Shown piece after piece: positions 11,253 through 20,699 of a stretch of DNA of 57,395 bases. Position numbers and translations under genes: made by a program. Below the pieces are notes generated by a model. It was not told the DNA's origin. It was given only the letters and a program-made list of their open reading frames with translations, and searched no databases. Every line of letters begins with the position of its first letter. Position 1 is the stretch's first letter. Source of the stretch: Asparagopsis taxiformis (taxonomy: Eukaryota > Rhodophyta > Florideophyceae > Bonnemaisoniales > Bonnemaisoniaceae); NCBI GenBank assembly GCA_030407315.1, contig JALQPE010000380.1:1-57395 (forward strand), read 5' to 3'.

Positions 11253-11594
11253 TGTTCCCCGGATAAAGGGGTGCTCGCAGCCGCCCCAAAAGCCGCCTAG
11301 CTTGACAGCTGTAATTTTAACACATTACACATCAAGGACACTGCCTGCTTCACGCCACCTCGTCAGGTTTCGAGAGCCCGACTCGGGCCCGTTCCGAACG
11401 GACACTCACATCTCGATTGCCTGTCTTGCATTCCAGCGGTCACGATAGGTCTGTACCTAACAAAATTTCGGTTGTATTGTGTTATTATTTCCAGCGATTG
11501 GCGTTCACGACCATTCTTCAACGTGAAACATACCATCCACATCACTCCAATACGTCAACGTCAACCATCTCTTTTCCTTTCCAACTCAACAACC

Positions 11595-13586
11595 ATGGCG
11601 GATACGCACTTCAGCAGTTTGTTTTCAACGGTATGCGGCGATCAAGTGCGCGCGTCAGCGGAGTCGCGCGGACTCAAGCGCGGAGTCGATGTCAATTTGT
11701 TTGCGGACGTGGACGGTGCGGCTGTGCATATTGGGACGGCTTCGGTGAGCACTGCTGGTGGCGATGTTGGCCTTCCGCGCACGCTGCACAACCACAAGCT
11801 GCCGGAAACCGACGAGGCGGACTATATCGTCGTGCGCAACATTGCGACTAAGGACAAGTTCAAGGACCTCCCGTTCCCGTACATGTTTGATGGCGCCGAG
11901 GGACCGCCGGAGACGATGGGTGGAGCATACGCCGCGGCGTTTTACCCTTGGATACTCGGATGATGCGCCCCGCTGCGGAGGATTGCCCTAGCGACATTCG
12001 TACCCCTGCTGCAGCGTCAAACTTCAACGCAGCGACGAACCAGGCCAGCTCGGGACGGATGCCCAGTACCGGTCCGGCAGGCGAAATCACTGGTTCGGGG
12101 GGTACGAAGCATCCAGCACGCTCCATTCCGGTTTCGGCAGGCACGAAGCGCCCTGCTCGCTCTGCAAGACCTCCAGTGGAGGCACGAAGCACCCTGCTCG
12201 CTCTGCCAGAGCCTCCAGTGGAGGCACGAAGCACCCTGCTCGCTCCAACGTCACCGAAGCTACTACGCAGGACGTAACCGAGGTGGACGACGAACCGGAG
12301 GTGGCGGAGAGCATTCGTGAGCAGCAGGGGACGCAAATTAAGATGCCCAAGTTTGTGACGTCGGATTACGTCGGAGAAGGAGCGACTGTGTTGGTGAGGC
12401 AGCTAGTGGAACCGGCCGTGACCCTTCGGGATGTGAAAGAAGACCACGTGGAGGACCTGCGCAACAATATGTTGGCTGTGGGGTATGTGAGCTCTTCGCG
12501 TATCACTGTTGTCGTACCGCCTGGCGGTCCTCGCTGATCGAGCGTGTCGCTTCCCTATTGGGTACCCACTTACGGGATGTGCCAATCAGAAGACACCAGC
12601 CAACTGGCGTGTTTCCTATACTTAGGACAAGCTAAGGCTGACAAATAACCCCACCCGGGCCTATCGGCCCCGGCCAAGACCCCACAAGGGGCAAATTTTA
12701 ACTTAGGCTGATCAGCCATACATTACAATGTAAGCCTATTGGCAATGACCTCGCGGGTAGGCGAGCGCCAGTAATTGGGTTCTGATTGGTCACTAACTGG
12801 ATATTTATTCCTAACACTAACCCTAGCTTACAGTAGACTTAGTATAAAACGGCCACTGGAATAGCCAGTAGGCACGGTTTCTAGAGTAACGTAAACTCAA
12901 GTGGAATTACGACCCACAGGAACAGTGTTCGCATACCTATTGTTCAACCCCTCCCCGGGAAAACCTTAGGGTTAGCCAACAGCTCGACGGATTACGTCAT
13001 CTTGCTCCATTAATACGCATCTCGCGTGAGCGCTATAATCGCACAACCCCCTCCGGGTAGCGACCCCTTCTCTCTCACGAGACTACCCGCCGGGTACCTA
13101 TAAGGTTCATCTGCTCTACCACTTCCTCTACCGAGGCTCGGGGCACCTGTCGGGTGGTTTGCCGCTCTAGCGGATTTTCTACCTGCTACAACTGTGACGG
13201 TGCTGAGGTCGCAGAACACGCATCTGTCCGCCGACACGCGTCTGTTCCAGAATGGCAAATTCCATGCCAATGCGAACGTGACCGTGATCGACGGACTGCA
13301 TTGTCTCAATGCTATGCATAGCATTGCGGATGACTTCACGCGCCTCACCCGTATGCACAGAACCAAGCTGCCACAGGACGCAAACCGCTTGCGCTGGGTT
13401 ACTCAGCCTCTGGATGTGTACTACCTTCGCCGCAAGGACGACAGTGATCTTCAGCCTCATGAGATCATCCACAAGAGTGCAGAGTCGAACCATACGACTG
13501 GGACGCAACTGACGGGGCGCTCCCTGGTTCGAATCTTGTCGTCCATCCAGCAGTTCATCCGTACGATTTCTGTTCAAATAACGTGA
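11595..13586 (+). CDS. ParB-like (ParB/Srx fold) protein, block A, interrupted and frame-broken
   Basis: The start is the ATG at 11595 after a CT-rich leader (MADTHFSSLF). The N-terminal ~120 residues are unique to this copy. A low-complexity linker has tandem TKHPARS repeats (about 12090-12265). A ParB-like domain begins near 12410 (VKEDHVEDLRNNMLAVGY) and resumes after a ~650-bp non-coding insert, with VTVIDGLHCLNAMHSIADD at 13279-13335. ParB-like proteins usually have DGxHRxxA here; this copy has Cys (TGT) for the Arg. Single-base breaks at TTTT 11940-11943 and CC 12170-12171 shift frame. The paralogues at 27427, 43090 and 55864 keep the Arg. It is divergent from the methyltransferase-SET gene and directly precedes two ORFs ending in the oxygenase. 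With the insert and the Cys it may be inactive. Confidence 0.5.
12538..13190. mobile_element. ~650-bp insert splitting the ParB-like gene (solo-LTR-like or intron)
   Basis: Between ITVVVPPGG (ends near 12537) and the resumed domain at about 13190 there is non-coding DNA with stops in all frames. It can be read as TG...CA (12545 to 13190), carries TATAAAA at 12842 and many short repeats, as an LTR would. I find no convincing target-site duplication, no second LTR in the window and no strong GT-AG pair at the edges, so an intron or rearrangement remains possible. Confidence 0.35.
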
Positions 13587-14911
13587 AAAACGCTGGCGAC
13601 TTGCGTGAGTCTGATGTCATCCGAACATTGTTCGAGGCGCAGTTCATGGGGATGATGAATTCAACGAACACGGCCCGGCGGTGGACGCGTTTGGCTATAG
13701 CAACGCTGAAGCATCCTGTTCTCGACGAAATGTTGCGTGAGCTGAACAATTCTGAGCGCCGCAACGAGATTGGGATAACGCACCTGGACCACAAGATAGT
13801 GCGCGAGTTGCTGGAAGAAAACTTTGTCTTCGTCTTGCGTGGTCTTTCGGAGTACTTGAACCCTGCTCATGGTGGACGTCCGGATGGACGCTTTGACGTG
13901 AACGACTTCTATACATACGTCCGTCGCGTGACTGCAATAGCAAATTCTCTGTACGCTGCGTTTGGGCGCCCAAAGAGTATTATGCGCAAGTCATTTCTGA
14001 GCACAGAGATGGCAATTGGGTCGGTTAAGCAGCCGAAGGAGTTGCAATGGCATCTCACCAATGCCATTGCAATGTATAGAGGGGACGACCGGAGCAGTGA
14101 GGTTCGAATGCGACGGAGAACCACGCGTTTACAGGATTTGGAAACGAACTTGAAAGAGTTTTTCAATCCGACATTGAAGAAGAAGACTAAGGCTCGACGC
14201 AAACGCCGCCCTTCTGCTGCCAATGTGAGACTCACTCACAAGAAGCAGCGGAATGTCGAACATGAGCCTGCTTCGCATGGCATCCGCCGCCGTTCACAGC
14301 GACTTCGCTCGACGGGGAGCACACGCCTCGAGGAAGAAGAGCCGGTTGTGGTACAACAATCCGCCGGGGAAGAAGAGCAGGCCGTTGTTGATAAACCCAC
14401 CGATCAACAACAAGCCACTGTTTCCGGTGATGAGGGTGACGAAGACTCCGCCCGTTCCCCCGATTCTGCCGTTGAGATTGTCCCCCAAGATAACCAAAGT
14501 GCTGGTGCGACTCCCTCCAACCAAGAATCTGTCCATACCGCTTCGGACGAGGAAGACAAACAGGGTGCAGACGAGGGCCAAGTCGAAAGCAAGGGGGTCC
14601 GCGAAGTGACAATTACATTCACTGTTCCGGAAGGAGTGGAAGTCGATGAAGACGGTTACATCGTTCGTGACTCTCCATCTGAACACGACCTCCTGTTCGA
14701 CGACCGTATGCCATCTCTTCCTGACGATTTCGAAGTCAAAGACCGAGCCGAAGGGCATCATCTGGCGCAGCGTCCCGCGGACGTCATCGCATCGGTGAGG
14801 GTTGGCTGTCTGCCCCCGATTGAGCTCAGGTTGTTATTGGAGAGTGTGGAAATCGATGAGGAGGGCAGAGGTGAGGTATTTGAAGCAAGTGGCGATGGAC
14901 CCTGTGTTTGA
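13583..14911 (+). CDS. ParB-companion ORF: helical region, basic patch, acidic tail
   Basis: The frame opens before 13583 and overlaps the ParB-like stop by GTGA. One extra base in AAA 13576-13578 would fuse it to the ParB-like gene, so it is probably that protein's C-terminal half; otherwise the first ATG is 13649. The N-terminal ~150 residues are helical and include DFYTYVRRVTAIANSLYAAF. This resembles RTYLNYVRDFYEVIREL after the block C ParB-like domain, which suggests a conserved second domain. A strongly basic stretch follows (KKKTKARRKRRP, a likely nuclear signal), then about 200 acidic, low-complexity residues. It overlaps the oxygenase start by 17 bp in another frame. No catalytic motif is visible. 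Confidence 0.55.
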   Translation: MKNAGDLRESDVIRTLFEAQFMGMMNSTNTARRWTRLAIATLKHPVLDEMLRELNNSERRNEIGITHLDHKIVRELLEENFVFVLRGLSEYLNPAHGGRPDGRFDVNDFYTYVRRVTAIANSLYAAFGRPKSIMRKSFLSTEMAIGSVKQPKELQWHLTNAIAMYRGDDRSSEVRMRRRTTRLQDLETNLKEFFNPTLKKKTKARRKRRPSAANVRLTHKKQRNVEHEPASHGIRRRSQRLRSTGSTRLEEEEPVVVQQSAGEEEQAVVDKPTDQQQATVSGDEGDEDSARSPDSAVEIVPQDNQSAGATPSNQESVHTASDEEDKQGADEGQVESKGVREVTITFTVPEGVEVDEDGYIVRDSPSEHDLLFDDRMPSLPDDFEVKDRAEGHHLAQRPADVIASVRVGCLPPIELRLLLESVEIDEEGRGEVFEASGDGPCV

Positions 14912-16274
14912 GGGGCTGCATATTCCGGAACAACATCGGGCTCGTCATCTTGTTTTCGAGATCGAGACCATCTATCCGATGTTTTTCGCAGCGTGGAAGA
15001 TGGCTGCCAAGGCGATGTGTGAGCCTACATCGACGTTTCTACCCTCGAGGCTGGACTTCGCTCAGGTTGCGCGAATGTCTACAAGCTGGAAGGATTCGTA
15101 TGAGGCCGGCACTGGTATGGCGTACTTCCACAATTGCCGAACGGAAATTAACGAGCGAGGGTATACGGTGATGCACAATTTCGCGGATGTAAGCTACCTC
15201 GATGCGTCGGACAAGTTCCCATTTGACTTGGGTCTCATGGAAGAAATTCCTAACCAGGAATTGTTTCGGTACTTCTTGGGAACATGGGAGGGGGAGCAGG
15301 TGCACAAGGACCCTGGGAACCAGCAGCTGTGGAGTCCCATTGTCAATACGGGGGACGATGAAACAGATGAGAAGAACCGGAATGAGGGGAGGGCTCGCTT
15401 CACGTCTACGCGCCACTGCCTGGTTGACTATGCCGAGAACGATGAGACGCATATCGACCGGTTCAAGTTTGTGACGCGGCGAGCCCTGCTGGATGTGTGG
15501 TTGGGAATCCTTGTCCGGCTGATAGGGCTGGAGGAGTGCGGTTTACCGGGAGAAAAACTTGTCATGCCGGCATCTGGGGGACGGTTTTTGATAACGGGAA
15601 AGGGGTGTCCTCGGCAGGTCCCACACAATGATTTCCCTGTTCCTCCTCGCGACCGCAAAGATCAACTTCCGGGTTACTTTGTTATTGCCAACGGAGATGA
15701 CCCATTCCCTATCTGGGTGTGTCCAGGGTCCCACAAGTACGTCTTTTCCAAAGCGCTGGAATTAGATATGTACGCCAAGACGATGAAGCTGAAGAAGGTA
15801 ATCGTTCCGCCACGTTCAGTCTTCATCGGTCACGGCCATGTACAACATGCCGGGGCAGGGCATGTCGACAGAGTTGTGTCACACACGACAACGAGGTATC
15901 ACACGTATTTCAGGAATGCGTCGTATCCGATTCCCGACAATGTTTCGTTTGGTTTCATCAGGCGGTTGGGATTCGAAGAAGAAGTAATCGCCAATGCTCC
16001 GCGCCGGTCTGCCAGGCAAAGTCAACCGGCACCTGTCAATGTTCGCCACAAGACAGTTGTTCCCATCCCGGTCAAGAAAGATCGTAGGCCGAAGACAGGG
16101 CAGCTCGGAATCATGCGGATGAAGACGACAGAAGCTCCCAAGAAGAGAACCCTCACACCGGGTGAAGAATTCATCTTGAGCAGATCAACTCCACGGTTGC
16201 CGATAACGCCTATTCTGCCGGGAGATCCTGAATATGATGAGGACGAAGACGAAGAACAATTTTCCGACGGCTAG
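14895..16274 (+). CDS. 2-oxoglutarate/Fe(II)-dependent oxygenase, block A
   Basis: ATG at 14895 gives 459 residues; the frame is open further upstream, but the upstream part reads poorly. The core is a double-stranded beta-helix. An N-terminal EINERGYTVMHNF resembles the strand before PhyH-type domains. The iron ligands appear as PHND (H244, D246) and a distal His in IGHGHVQHAG (about H315-H318), with TRYHTYF (R334) as the likely 2-oxoglutarate-binding Arg. VCPGSH at about 275-280 is PhyH-like. The C-terminal ~100 residues are basic then acidic and disordered. A paralogue lies at 45572-46443. Such enzymes hydroxylate or demethylate nucleic acid, protein or small molecules; next to a DNA methylase-SET gene, a nucleic-acid or histone substrate is plausible but unproven. 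Confidence 0.7.
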   Translation: MDPVFEGLHIPEQHRARHLVFEIETIYPMFFAAWKMAAKAMCEPTSTFLPSRLDFAQVARMSTSWKDSYEAGTGMAYFHNCRTEINERGYTVMHNFADVSYLDASDKFPFDLGLMEEIPNQELFRYFLGTWEGEQVHKDPGNQQLWSPIVNTGDDETDEKNRNEGRARFTSTRHCLVDYAENDETHIDRFKFVTRRALLDVWLGILVRLIGLEECGLPGEKLVMPASGGRFLITGKGCPRQVPHNDFPVPPRDRKDQLPGYFVIANGDDPFPIWVCPGSHKYVFSKALELDMYAKTMKLKKVIVPPRSVFIGHGHVQHAGAGHVDRVVSHTTTRYHTYFRNASYPIPDNVSFGFIRRLGFEEEVIANAPRRSARQSQPAPVNVRHKTVVPIPVKKDRRPKTGQLGIMRMKTTEAPKKRTLTPGEEFILSRSTPRLPITPILPGDPEYDEDEDEEQFSDG

Positions 16275-16551
16275 ATACCTTAACAACTACTACTTTGGTA
16301 AACAATTATCGAGAATATAATCATCTCCTTTATCACTTTCAATCTATGAACCTAGTATAATGTACTTCCGTTCCATGCTTTCAAACTAGATTGTCCATTC
16401 CCTCGTGGGTTGGAGCATGATTTCCAGGACGATTCCCTCACATCTCTAGACTCGATGGTCTATGGTAGAAATAGCAGAACAATTGGGTTTGTACGTGCTT
16501 CATCGCCTACTTGCTTCCGGTAATGTGTGGATGTGCACGATACACGATCAA

Positions 16552-16752
16552 CCTGAAATGGACGTCCGGTGCATGTCCAGCTCAGATGCATTGCTGGCCA
16601 GCCCAGAAATTCTACAATTTCGGGCACAAAAAAACATTGCAAAAAACATCGATTTGGGCGGTCGATTGTGCCGTACGGCACACCCCCATCTCAAAAACAT
16701 GTTCACATGTGCATGTTTTTGAGAATAGCCCAAATTTTAATTCTAATCAAGG
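16552..16752 (+). repeat. R1 palindromic dispersed repeat, copy e
   Basis: Full R1 unit, with the palindrome TGTGCCGTACGGCACA at 16667-16682 and the stem-loop after it. It lies downstream of the oxygenase gene and closes block A. Confidence 0.85.
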
Positions 16753-17016
16753 TGTCTAATTTGGCCACAACGGCCCCAGGCACCGGCCGCCGCCCCGAGT
16801 GGGGTTGTCACTGGCTTCTGTAAGCACTAACTGTAAGGCTAAATGGCGCCTAACGACGGGTCGATTTCAGGCTCAACACGTCAGGGACAGGTCTTGGTCC
16901 TTGTTCCATCATGGTCCAGCCTCACTCTCTCACGACCAACCTGAAATGGATGTCCGGTGGATGTCCAGCTCGATTGCACTGCTGGCCAGCCCAGAAATTC
17001 AAAAATTTCCGAAAAA
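16753..17016 (+). repeat. Segmental repeat of 10864-11110, ending in a partial R1 (copy f)
   Basis: GTGTCTAATTTGGCCACAAC and the following ~230 bp match 10861-11110 with few differences, in the same order after an R1 copy. It runs into the first ~75 bp of another R1 unit (16940-17016), which stops before the palindrome. Confidence 0.8.
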
Positions 17017-18680
17017 TCAATTTGGTGGCCCAGCATCTCCTGTGCCGAAAATTCCCGCAGTCACTTCTGATATACTATATCGTAGTAGTAGTAGTAGTCT
17101 AGACGTGTTTCGCACTTGTACGCATCAGGGAAGGCTGCACGGAAGGTTGAGACTACGCTACTTGTGTACCGCGTCGTCTGAAATAGCGAGTAGTGTTTGT
17201 TGTATAGTTGTGGAGTATGCGTCTAGTGGTTTGTAAAGCTTGCAGAACGGGATAGGGATGTGGGTGGCCCTATTTTATGAATACATGAGTACCAATATTC
17301 AAGGGTGACAAAGCGGAAAGGCATACGTTCATACATGTTTGAGATTGCATAGTAGAGAAAATATTTACATCGAAATTTACATGGAGCAGATGGAGGTTTT
17401 AAGGATGAGGTATGAGAGGAAGAAAATTCTTCTGTGGTATGAGGATGTGTTCTGTGGAGGGATGCAATCTTGGGATAGTACAGGGGGAGGTGGTGGAAAT
17501 GTACGGAGTGCGGGTTTAGAATGGAGTGTGATTCGGAGAGGAGTGCCGACAAGCATATTATGGGGATTGGGGAGACGCTGCGGGGTGTTGGGGTAGTGAG
17601 GGCGGAGGAGGTGTTTAGGTGGGACCGTAGGAGGGTGCGGTTGAAGTCGCCGAGAGGAGGGGGTTTTAGGAAAGTGAGGAGAAAGAGGGGGAGGGGGTGG
17701 CGTCTGTTCTGGCTGTGGTGAGTGGGGATGTGATGGAGAAGAAGGGGGTTATTGTATTTGGGGAGGGAGGGGAGTGGGCGGAAGGGTGCGAAGTGGGGGG
17801 CTGATATGTGTTTCAGAGCGGGGAGGTTTCTGGGGAGACGGCGGGGGTGCCACCCCGCAGTGCGGGAGCGTGGGCCGGTGGTGGTGGTGTATACGGTATC
17901 GAAGATGTGGATGGCGTGGGGGCATGGAGCAGCTGAGGGAGGGAGGGGTGGAGCAGGTCGGGTACGGGATGGGGAGTGAGAGGTTTTGCAAGAGTAAGCT
18001 GCAGGGGAAGTTTGTGTAGAGGGCGAAGGAGAGGGGCTGAGGGTAGAGGAGAGAGGGTATTGAAGAACAATACGTTGCAAAGGTGTTGGGGGAGAGCATG
18101 GTCGAGGAGATAGGGGGTGTTTTTCCCTATTCTGAGGTAGTATGAGGACTGGTTATACGAAATCTGTACGGTAGAGCAGAACAGTAGGTATGGAATGGAG
18201 GTGTGCACCGTGGAAGCGGGGATAGGTAGCTGAAAATGCGTGCTAGAGTGGTATTGGGGGTGTTTGAGGTACAGTACGGGGGAGGTGAGCACCAACTGGA
18301 AGGGGGTGTGAGCGAGAGGATGAAAAAATTAAAGACAAAATTGGAGTCGACCGACAAGGAAAAATAGAGTGGTCGCCGTGATGGATGCGGACATCCATGT
18401 CGAGCACGGCGGCATAAATTTCTGGGGTCGAAATTTTTGAATTTCTGAACCGGCGCCCGTCCTAGGTGGACATAGACATGGCGGAAGTCCATCCCGAGGG
18501 GGACATCCGTGGTACTAGAAACAATGAATGTCGCCGTAGTAATACTAGACGTACTAGACCGCATGGACGTCCGGTTCTAGGCGGACATCCAAAAATACTG
18601 GAGAACATGGACGTCCGCCTAGTAATACTAGGTGTACTAGAGGTTGTGGACGTCCGCGTCCATTTCCGAGAACACAGACG
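17017..18680. other. Gene-poor, purine-rich (plus strand) region with decayed R1-like pieces
   Basis: There is an AGT trinucleotide run at 17083-17098. From 17380 to 18330 the plus strand is strongly G-rich, with many GGGAGG and GGGGTG runs. A 285-codon minus-strand open frame here is Pro/Ser/His-rich with no recognisable domain, and I do not call it. At 18380-18660 there are repeated GGACGTCC/GGACATCC motifs and a stretch resembling the 5' part of R1. This abuts the truncated copia fragment. Confidence 0.5.
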
Positions 18681-18689
18681 TGGATATCT

Positions 18690-19723
18690 CCTCGACCGAT
18701 GGCTATGGAGGAGGACTTGTCGCCCATGGTAACGTTGAAAGGGATCTCTGACGTATACGTTTTGAACATGGATCGGTCGAAGGTGATATGTGAGGTGGCC
18801 GCAGAGTCAATATGCCAGACTGTTGCCTTGCGTTCGTGAGAACTGTTGCACGCCTCGATAGCACTGCTGAGTAAACATACGTAGTCGACTTCTTCCTCGG
18901 ATGGTTCCATTGCTACTGCAGCGGTTTGCATTGGAACGCTGGTTGCTGGAGATATGGATCCTCGAGGCTTGTTACTCCGAGAATGATTGGGACGACCATG
19001 CTTTTCCCAGCAATAGGGTTCGGTATGGTTGGTTCTGTGGCAGTGAGAGCAGTATTTTCGATTGGCACGACGTGGTTGTTTCCCAGATAAGTTGACTAAT
19101 GCTGATGCTTGTTGAGATGTGTGTGAAGAGTTTCGTAGCATGCTAGTTCTTCTTTCTTCCTGCAGTAAGCGGCTGCGCACCTTGTCAAAGGTGAACGAAG
19201 GGTCGTCATCTCCAATTGCATCGAGTGCCGTGATGAACGTTCGGAAGGATGATGGGAGGCCGTTGAGTACAGCCATGGCCATTTCCTTTTCGTCAATCTT
19301 GACGTCCATTGACTCGAGGTGGGAAGCCATTTGACGTACACGATTGATGTATACAAGCATTTGCTCCCCCTGCTTCATTGTTGCAGTGTAGAAGTCACGA
19401 CGAGCAGCGAGCTTGTTGAGAAGAGTGTGACGTTGATGGACGTTGCAGATCTCTTGCCACATTTCTAGGGCGGTAGTAGTGTGGCGAACGTTCTTCAGCA
19501 TTTCGTCCGACAGACTGATGCCGATTGCCATGCGAGCAGTCTTGTCTTTACGAGTCCATTTAGACAATGCCTCTGGATCCTCTGGAGGAGGGCGGCATAG
19601 AATGGGATCGATCATGTCGTCCACCTCGCGGTGGCCGAGGATGAGCTCCATCTTTTGCTTCCATGAGTGGAAGTTGGAGTAATCCAGCTTTTCAATGGGA
19701 ATGCCGGATGAATTGCTCTCCAT
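18690..19723 (-). mobile_element. Ty1/copia fragment: gag and start of protease
   Basis: ATG at 19723. The gag has the copia-type N-terminus (YSNFHSWKQKMELILG), then a CCHC zinc knuckle CSHCHRTNHTEPYC and the aspartic protease motif WHIDSAATSHIT. The coding similarity stops near 18690, where GGACGTCC-rich repeats begin; integrase, reverse transcriptase and RNase H are absent. The frame is otherwise open over 345 codons, so truncation rather than decay removed the rest. No LTR or primer-binding site was recognised upstream (19724-19830). It belongs to a different lineage from the copia at 46457. Confidence 0.8.
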
Positions 19724-19905
19724 GGCTCTGTATTATGTCTTATCTGTTCGACCCTTCCCAAGTGGACAACCGATAGTCGTCTAGGACCAAGCTGGGATCT
19801 ATAGGATAAAGACTTTTAGCTAAGAGCTAGATGAGTGGAGAACAAGAAACAAGGTTTATCAAAGAGAAATCAGCTAGATTTCTATTGTGTCTAGAGAAGG
19901 GAGTA

Positions 19906-20421
19906 CTACTTATCGGAGGACGAGGAAGCCTTAGAGGCTTTAGCGGCTTTGAGGGTCTTCTCGATGCCACGGTGGCGACTACCGCGGAGGTGGTTGTCGA
20001 ACTCGCTCTGGGTGCGAACGATGACACCGCAGGGTTTGCAGACCTTGAGACCACCTTCCTTGAGGCGTTCGATAGTCTTCTTATGTCTAGAGCGGCTAAA
20101 GTGTGCGACTCTAGACTCGGCGGAGTTGAGGAAGACGTTGCAGTGGTGACACCTCGAGCGGTTTGCCTTCTTGTGAGCGGCGTACTTCTTCTTGTTATCC
20201 CTCCTTTCGGCGATGCTGTAGGCTTTGCGGAAGACCCGGTCTTGAAGAGACTCCCCTCGCGACGAAGCCTGGGAGGCTGCTCGTCGGTGCGCGGTTCCAC
20301 GCGGTCTTCGTCACTGCTAGACACTGCAGAGAGAAGAGAACAAGAGAGTTAGAAGTTATACCGATCAATACTAAGGTCTAAACCTTGAAATAGACCGAAA
20401 GGTGAAAGGTATAAACTTACT
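19906..20421 (-). CDS. Small two-zinc-finger protein; start codon made by splicing
   Basis: On the minus strand a donor CACAA|GTAAGT (exon ends 20421) and an acceptor CTCTCTGCAG (exon 2 starts 20323) define a 97-bp intron. Joining A to TG creates an ATG followed by SSSDEDRVEP. Further down, in a shifted frame with no ATG of its own (open 20310 to stop 19906-19908), lie two fingers of the form Cx2Cx12Hx5H: CHHCNVFLNSAESRVAHFS...H and CKPCGVIVRTQSEFDNHLRG...H. This spacing is typical of U1/JAZ-type fingers that bind RNA or dsRNA. Lys-rich spacers surround them. A one-base gain, two-base loss or hidden second intron is needed between the N-terminal exon and the fingers. Its function and relation to the neighbouring copia piece are unknown. 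Confidence 0.5.
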
Positions 20422-20600
20422 TGTGGAAACCGTTGACAATGAAACCAAACGTTCGATGAGTTTATTCGGTGATACGTAAAGGCTATAACGCTATACCGAT
20501 CAGGACAAGGTCACTGTCTTACAAGAGCAGGACCGATTTGAGAAAGGTATAGACTAGCCAATATAAAAGCAAAGGTCGATTCCACTAATTGGGCCTTGAG

Positions 20601-20692
20601 TGGCCCGGTAGCCGAGTCGGTTGGACGGTCCGTCCGGGACGGTCCACGGATGTACCGAACCTTGGTTCGAGTCCGAGCAGCGACGCTGGCCA
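20601..20692 (+). tRNA. tRNA-like sequence (A and B boxes), possibly type II or a SINE head
   Basis: TAGCCGAGTCGGTTGGAC matches a Pol III A box and forms a D-stem (GCCG/CGGT). GGTTCGAGTCC at 20664-20674 is a perfect B box in a 5-bp T-stem. A run of T at 20696-20700 could terminate Pol III. The acceptor stem pairs poorly (TGGCC/GGCCA at the ends only) and the anticodon arm is not clear, so a decayed tRNA or tRNA-derived SINE is more likely than a working gene. Confidence 0.35.
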
Positions 20693-20699
20693 AACTTTT

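Larger units (their letters stand above)
8936..11594. other. Intergenic region between divergent methyltransferase-SET and ParB-like genes
   Basis: No gene is supported here. The stretch holds three R1 repeats (9260-9464, 10690-10863, 11051-11252), a ~110-bp tandem array (9740-10180) and unremarkable DNA at 10180-10690. The genes on either side are transcribed outward, so both promoters must lie here. The last 50 bp before 11595 are pyrimidine-rich, as before the genes at 37810 and 43090. Confidence 0.6.

Noticed and set aside
5305..16752. R1 repeats as a CRISPR-like array
   Set aside because: The units are ~200 bp, unevenly spaced by hundreds to thousands of bases and in both orientations, and the context is eukaryotic.
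17223..18080. 285-codon minus-strand ORF rich in Pro, Ser and His
   Set aside because: It lies in a strongly strand-biased G-rich tract that lacks stops for compositional reasons. No domain or paralogue was recognised and neighbouring frames are similarly open.
18466..18732. Plus-strand ORF over the GGACGTCC repeats
   Set aside because: It crosses from repeat DNA into the antisense of copia protease; low complexity and no homology.
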